Of a stretch of DNA of 9,811 nt, positions 6,550 to 9,811 are shown in pieces (position 1 is the first letter of the stretch; each line of letters begins with the position of its first letter). The notes under the pieces are model-generated. The model had not been told where the DNA came from. It saw only the letters and a program-made list of their open reading frames with translations, and did no database searches. The position numbers and the translations under genes were made by a program. The stretch is from an uncultured Pseudomonadota bacterium (GTDB lineage Bacteria > Pseudomonadota > Alphaproteobacteria > Rs-D84): contig CAMVPZ010000028.1 of NCBI GenBank assembly GCA_947169505.1, positions 1 through 9,811 of the forward strand, read 5' to 3'.

Positions 6550-7617
6550 TTATATGGTGTCAAAACTGGTTATAAATATGCATGCGCCTGCAATAATTAT
6601 TATTTGTGGCGCAACGATTGCGATTAACGGTGGCAATATACCCGTATTCCCAAGTGCATTAAACAAATTGACAATAAAATACAATGCAAAACATGTCAAT
6701 ATGCCCAAACTGAATTTTAACCCGAATGTATAATTACGTCTTTGTCTGGTTTGAGAAAAAGCAATTCCCAAAGCCACCATAGCCATCATATTTAATGGCA
6801 AGAAAAACAGTGTCCAAAATTGAACCAAATGACCACGTGTTGGTACACCAATATTGTTCATTTTTCGTATAAAACCAGGTAATTTCCAAAAAGAAATTTG
6901 ATCCGGTTGCAGATATCTGTCAAGAACCGTTGTCGGGGTTAATTTTGTATCTATGTGCGATGAGCCGGTTTTGGTAATACCGTCTGCAGTCGTAATTGTG
7001 GCGTTTTCTATTGTTATACCATCGTTTGATAAAACGGCAGAATCTGTCGATATGCGTTCTTTTAATTTAAATGAACTGTCTTGAATTAATATTGTTATGT
7101 TATTAAAGACGATGTCTTTGTTGTTGTTTATGTGTAATCCTTCGGCACGAGCGGTCAAAAATTGGTCTGCGGACATTTCCCTTAACCATATTGCCCCATC
7201 TACCAATTTTAATTGGTGATTTGTTAAATTATTAGTTGTCAAATTAACAGAATATGGATTCACAATACATGATGCGCAAAGACCAATTATAAATGCGCCG
7301 AATAAAAAAGGCTTTGCAATTTGAAATGGTGATAATCCAGCCCCAGATACAATTATTAATTCAGACGATTTGGTCAAATTGTAAAATGCAACCAATGTCC
7401 CCATAAATACGGCCAATGGTAAAAACATGGGTATATATTCCAACAATCGTATCCATGTATCAATCAATGTTGATATCGCATCGGGGTTGGCAGAAAGTCT
7501 TTCAACAAAAGTGACCGCAGATATAACGCCACATACAATTAACATCACCAAAAAGAAACTGGCGAAAAAACGTCGCAACAGGAATAGTGTCAAAACTTTG
7601 AGTTTAAATCTGCTCAT
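6550..7617 (-). CDS. lptG: LptF/LptG-family LPS export permease, most like LptG
   Basis: This inner-membrane permease belongs to the LptB2FG transporter that extracts lipopolysaccharide and passes it to LptC. The 355 aa fit the family (about 350-370). An N-terminal helix (about 16-36), helix 2 (58-80) and helix 3 (98-118) precede a periplasmic beta-jellyroll domain (about 130-260). Three C-terminal helices follow (about 270-292, 305-322, 328-350). The KSSELIIVSGAGLSP loop after helix 2 is the LptB-coupling region, and the GNTGILPPLIAIVAPQ near the end is typical of LptG. LptF is not adjacent, so F versus G is a judgement from sequence style. The ATG at 7617 (MSRFKLKVLTLF) is chosen; a TTG frame opening at 7653 would start inside the promoter -35. 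There is no Shine-Dalgarno, and the promoter places the mRNA 5' end at or next to the ATG. Confidence 0.88.
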   Translation of the reverse strand: MSRFKLKVLTLFLLRRFFASFFLVMLIVCGVISAVTFVERLSANPDAISTLIDTWIRLLEYIPMFLPLAVFMGTLVAFYNLTKSSELIIVSGAGLSPFQIAKPFLFGAFIIGLCASCIVNPYSVNLTTNNLTNHQLKLVDGAIWLREMSADQFLTARAEGLHINNNKDIVFNNITILIQDSSFKLKERISTDSAVLSNDGITIENATITTADGITKTGSSHIDTKLTPTTVLDRYLQPDQISFWKLPGFIRKMNNIGVPTRGHLVQFWTLFFLPLNMMAMVALGIAFSQTRQRRNYTFGLKFSLGILTCFALYFIVNLFNALGNTGILPPLIAIVAPQIIIIAGACIFITSFDTI

Positions 7618-7624
7618 AATATAT

Positions 7625-7653
7625 AGTATAATAGTTTGAATTGATAATTGCAA
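7625..7653 (-). promoter_or_regulatory. lptG promoter predicting a leaderless transcript
   Basis: On the minus strand, TTGCAA (7653-7648), a 17-base spacer and TATACT (7630-7625) match sigma70 at 4/6 and 5/6. Counting 7 bases from the -10 places the start at 7618 or, at the nearest purine, 7617, which is the A of the lptG ATG. It probably drives the whole lptG, 43-aa gene, xerD and J-domain cluster. Confidence 0.6.
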
Positions 7654-7669
7654 AATTAAAATTTATGGT
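7641..7669 (+). promoter_or_regulatory. Candidate greA-mutL promoter
   Basis: TTGATA (7641-7646) is followed after 17 bases by TATGGT (7664-7669), with a predicted start near 7676 and a leader of about 26 bases. An alternative pair, TTGCAA (7648-7653) and TATTGT (7671-7676), also has a 17-base spacer. A perfect TATAAT at 7627-7632 lacks a -35 at the right distance. Which is used cannot be settled by eye. Any of them would overlap the lptG promoter. Confidence 0.4.
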
Positions 7670-7690
7670 TTATTGTTAATGGAAAATCAA

Positions 7691-7695
7691 AGGTG
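7691..7695 (+). promoter_or_regulatory. greA ribosome binding site, decides the start codon
   Basis: AGGTG lies 6 bases before ATG 7702. The in-frame GTG at 7693-7695 is part of this Shine-Dalgarno and therefore is not the start. Confidence 0.8.
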
Positions 7696-7701
7696 AATTT
7701 T

Positions 7702-8172
7702 ATGGAAAAAAAACCAATTTCTCGTCAAGGATTTGACAGTTTAGTCAAAGAATTAAAGGATTTAAAGGAAAATCAAAGGCCAGAAATATTAAAAGTTGTT
7801 CAATGGGCCAGATCTTTGGGGGATTTGTCTGAAAACGCAGATTACAGTGCTGCAAAAGAAAAACAACGTCAAATTGATAAACGAATTCAATTTATTGAAA
7901 GTATTATTGAAAATGCTCAAATTATAGATATTGATAATTTGTCCGGGAATCGTGTTGTTTTTGGTGCAAAAGTTATTACGGAAGACGAAGATGGCAATAA
8001 AATGGAATGCAGAATTTTGTCTGATGTTGAATCTGATGGACGTATGGTTATATCGTGTACATCGCCGGTTGGACGTGCTTTGATTGGGCATTGTGTTGGT
8101 GATACTTGTACTGTGCGTTTGCCAAGTGGTGAAAAAGAATTTGAAATTATTGATGTAAAGTTCAAGGATTAA
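7702..8172 (+). CDS. greA: Transcription elongation factor GreA
   Basis: GreA enters the secondary channel of backtracked RNA polymerase and triggers cleavage of the 3' RNA end so elongation can resume. The 156 aa match the family (about 158). The N-terminal coiled-coil hairpin (about residues 8-75) carries the tip motif GDLSENADY with D41 and E44, the acidic residues that hold the catalytic metal. GDLSEN rather than GDRSEN indicates GreA, not GreB. The C-terminal FKBP-like domain contains ISCTSPVGRALIGHCVGDTCTV and ends EFEIIDVKFKD. It is divergent from lptG and is followed by mutL after 1 base. The mutL Shine-Dalgarno (AAGGA, 8164-8168) lies inside the last greA codons, so the two are almost surely co-transcribed and co-translated. 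Confidence 0.97.
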   Translation: MEKKPISRQGFDSLVKELKDLKENQRPEILKVVQWARSLGDLSENADYSAAKEKQRQIDKRIQFIESIIENAQIIDIDNLSGNRVVFGAKVITEDEDGNKMECRILSDVESDGRMVISCTSPVGRALIGHCVGDTCTVRLPSGEKEFEIIDVKFKD

Positions 8173-8173
8173 A

Positions 8174-9811
8174 ATGTCTATTCGTGTTTTGCCAGATTTT
8201 TTAATCAATCAAATAGCGGCTGGTGAAGTGGTCGAAAAACCAGCCAGTGTTGTTAAAGAGCTGGTTGAAAATGCGCTGGATGCGGGGGCTGACCAAATTA
8301 TTATAGATGTTGTTGACGGTGGTCGTACAATGATTTCTGTGATTGATAATGGTAAAGGGATGAATCGTGAAGATTTATCAAATTGCATTTTGCGACATGC
8401 GACTTCTAAATTGCCAAGTGATGATTTGTTGAATATCAATTTTATGGGGTTTCGTGGTGAAGCATTACCGTCTATTGCATCTGTATCTGATATGGGGATT
8501 GATACATATACAAATGGCAGTGAACATGGTTTATACATGGATGCGAATACCGGGGAAATTCGACCGTCTGATTGGGAAAACGGAACACGAATACGGGTGG
8601 CTAATTTGTTTTCAAAAACACCGGCCAGATTAAAATTTTTAAACAGTGATAAATCAGAAATGATGGCAATTGTTGATGTTGTAAAACGTCTTGCTATGTC
8701 ACGTGTGGATGTTGGTTTTGTTTTAAATAACAAATGGCGGTTTCCAAAAAATCAGGAATTAATCGAAAGAATAATTTCGGTTATGGGCGAAGAAACACGG
8801 AATCAAATGTTGCCGGTTGATGCGAAATCTTCTTCTGCCAATATGCGGATTCATGGATTTATTTCGCATCCAACATTACGACGTGCGTCCAGTGTGGATC
8901 AATATTTATTTGTAAATGGTCGTCCGGTCAAAGACAAAGTTTTGGTGGCTGCATTGCGTGCGGCATATATGGACGTTATGCATGCACGTGAATTTCCTTT
9001 GTGTGCGCTGTATTTAGAATTACCTTCAAATAATGTGGACGTTAATGTTTCGCCATCAAAGACCGAAGTGCATTTTTTAGAACCGTCTCATGTGCGCAGT
9101 TTTATCATTAAAACTTTGCGGGATGTTTTATCAAAAACTTTGAATCAAAATGTTGGATACGAACCAGCACAAAGAAATAATGAAAAAGATTTTGTTTTGC
9201 CGCATGCACAAACTGTGTTTAATTCGCCAAATTTATATAATAAAAGTTTTGTGGCGGAACCATCCAAATGTCAACAAAATGACGTTATAAAACACGATGA
9301 TATATCAAATAAAGTTGTGGAAGAATCTTTGTTTGATTTACCACTTGGTCGGGTTATTGGACAATTAAATAATAAATATATTTTGGCTGAAAACAAAGAT
9401 GGTTTTGTAATTGTTGATCAACATGCGGCACATGAAAGAATTACGTATGAAAAATTGCGTAAACACGAAATAAAAACACAACCGCTTTTGACACCAATCG
9501 TTATAAAATTGCGCAGTGAAGATGTTGATGCGGTTTTGGTTGTCAGGGAAGAATTGAAACAATGTGGGTTGCATATGGACGCTTTTGGTGATACGGCAGT
9601 CGCAATTTTTGAAAAACCGGCTGATTGGGATTTAGATTGGGAAAAATGTTTAAAAGAAATTACAGACGAAGTTCGTGCATATGGGCATTCTTCCCGATTA
9701 CAAGAAAAATTACATTTGAAATTGGCAAATTATGCATGCCATCATTCTGTGCGGGCAGGGCGCAGACTGAATATGCCAGAAATGGACTCTTTGTTAAGAG
9801 AAATCGAAAAA
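8174..9811 (+). CDS. mutL: DNA mismatch repair protein MutL, endonuclease type, C-terminus cut off by window edge
   Basis: MutL links MutS mismatch recognition to strand incision. 546 residues are present; the end is missing. The N-terminal GHKL ATPase has the catalytic E29 and N33 (ELVENALDAGA), DNGKGM (58-63), HATSKL (75-80) and GFRGEAL (92-98). The transducer domain follows, with FVNGRPVKDK (246-255) and NVSPSKTEVHF (291-301). A low-complexity linker covers about 325-385, then the C-terminal dimerisation domain. That domain contains DQHAAHERITYE (415-426), which fits the nuclease motif DQHA-x2-E-x4-E exactly, and ACHHSVRAG (521-529). QPLLTP (436-441) resembles the sliding-clamp binding site known in MutL C-terminal domains. 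The nuclease motif implies MutH-independent repair with MutL itself nicking DNA. The last metal-binding motif (CPHGRP in homologues) lies beyond the window. Confidence 0.97.
   Translation, partial: MSIRVLPDFLINQIAAGEVVEKPASVVKELVENALDAGADQIIIDVVDGGRTMISVIDNGKGMNREDLSNCILRHATSKLPSDDLLNINFMGFRGEALPSIASVSDMGIDTYTNGSEHGLYMDANTGEIRPSDWENGTRIRVANLFSKTPARLKFLNSDKSEMMAIVDVVKRLAMSRVDVGFVLNNKWRFPKNQELIERIISVMGEETRNQMLPVDAKSSSANMRIHGFISHPTLRRASSVDQYLFVNGRPVKDKVLVAALRAAYMDVMHAREFPLCALYLELPSNNVDVNVSPSKTEVHFLEPSHVRSFIIKTLRDVLSKTLNQNVGYEPAQRNNEKDFVLPHAQTVFNSPNLYNKSFVAEPSKCQQNDVIKHDDISNKVVEESLFDLPLGRVIGQLNNKYILAENKDGFVIVDQHAAHERITYEKLRKHEIKTQPLLTPIVIKLRSEDVDAVLVVREELKQCGLHMDAFGDTAVAIFEKPADWDLDWEKCLKEITDEVRAYGHSSRLQEKLHLKLANYACHHSVRAGRRLNMPEMDSLLREIEK

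Noticed and set aside
7627..7632. Perfect TATAAT on the plus strand as the greA -10
   Set aside because: No acceptable -35 lies 15-19 bases upstream (TTAAAT at best), and on the other strand the bases are the lptG -10.
7618..7653. N-terminal extension of LptG to a TTG start at 7653
   Set aside because: It would start inside the -35 hexamer and adds 12 residues not expected in the family; the ATG at 7617 gives a normal LptG start.
8209..8733. 174-aa open frame on the minus strand
   Set aside because: It is antisense to the conserved ATPase domain of mutL and is explained by the codon use of that gene.
1..9811. CRISPR arrays, insertion sequences, tRNA or rRNA genes, riboswitches
   Set aside because: No regularly spaced repeats, transposase-like frame, terminal inverted repeats, cloverleaf pattern or long structured leader was seen; intergenic gaps are too short for most of these.

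Overview
The window is a gene-dense stretch of a low-GC bacterial chromosome, most likely from an alphaproteobacterium. That placement is inferred from the style of several proteins: the N-terminal Cys/His module on the J-domain protein, an endonuclease-type MutL, XerD and TypA. The AT-richness would suit a host-associated or gut lineage, but the sequence alone does not fix the genus. All genes but two belong to families I recognise, and intergenic gaps are short. The longest non-coding gap is 134 bases, so no stretch over 300 bases lacks a gene.

Layout. (1) Positions 1-1778, minus strand: typA/bipA, a ribosome-associated GTPase, cut at its C-terminus by the window edge. (2) Positions 1779-1912: a divergent promoter region, with an extended -10 for typA on one strand and a near-perfect sigma70 promoter (TTGACA, 17-base spacer, TATATT) on the other. 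(3) Positions 1913-2733, plus strand: two small genes of unknown function (104 and 164 aa), 11 bases apart, ended by a strong bidirectional hairpin terminator at 2743-2770. (4) Positions 2773-4961, minus strand: trxB then serS, 11 bases apart, probably one transcript with its own promoter near 5000. (5) Positions 5043-7617, minus strand: a tight cluster, in order of transcription lptG, a 43-aa single-pass membrane protein, xerD, and a small Cys/His plus J-domain protein. Neighbours are separated by 11 bases or less, and the 43-aa gene overlaps xerD by ATGA. (6) Positions 7618-7701: a divergent control region where the lptG and greA promoters seem to overlap. (7) Positions 7702-9811, plus strand: greA then mutL with a 1-base gap; mutL runs off the window.

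The recognised genes are core housekeeping functions: translation (TypA, SerRS), thiol redox (TrxB), chromosome dimer resolution (XerD), LPS export (LptG), transcript cleavage (GreA) and mismatch repair (MutL). The less ordinary parts are the unknown two-gene operon with its strong promoter, the tiny membrane protein translationally coupled to xerD, and an lptG promoter so close to the start codon that the mRNA is predicted to be leaderless. I saw no mobile element, CRISPR array, tRNA or rRNA.
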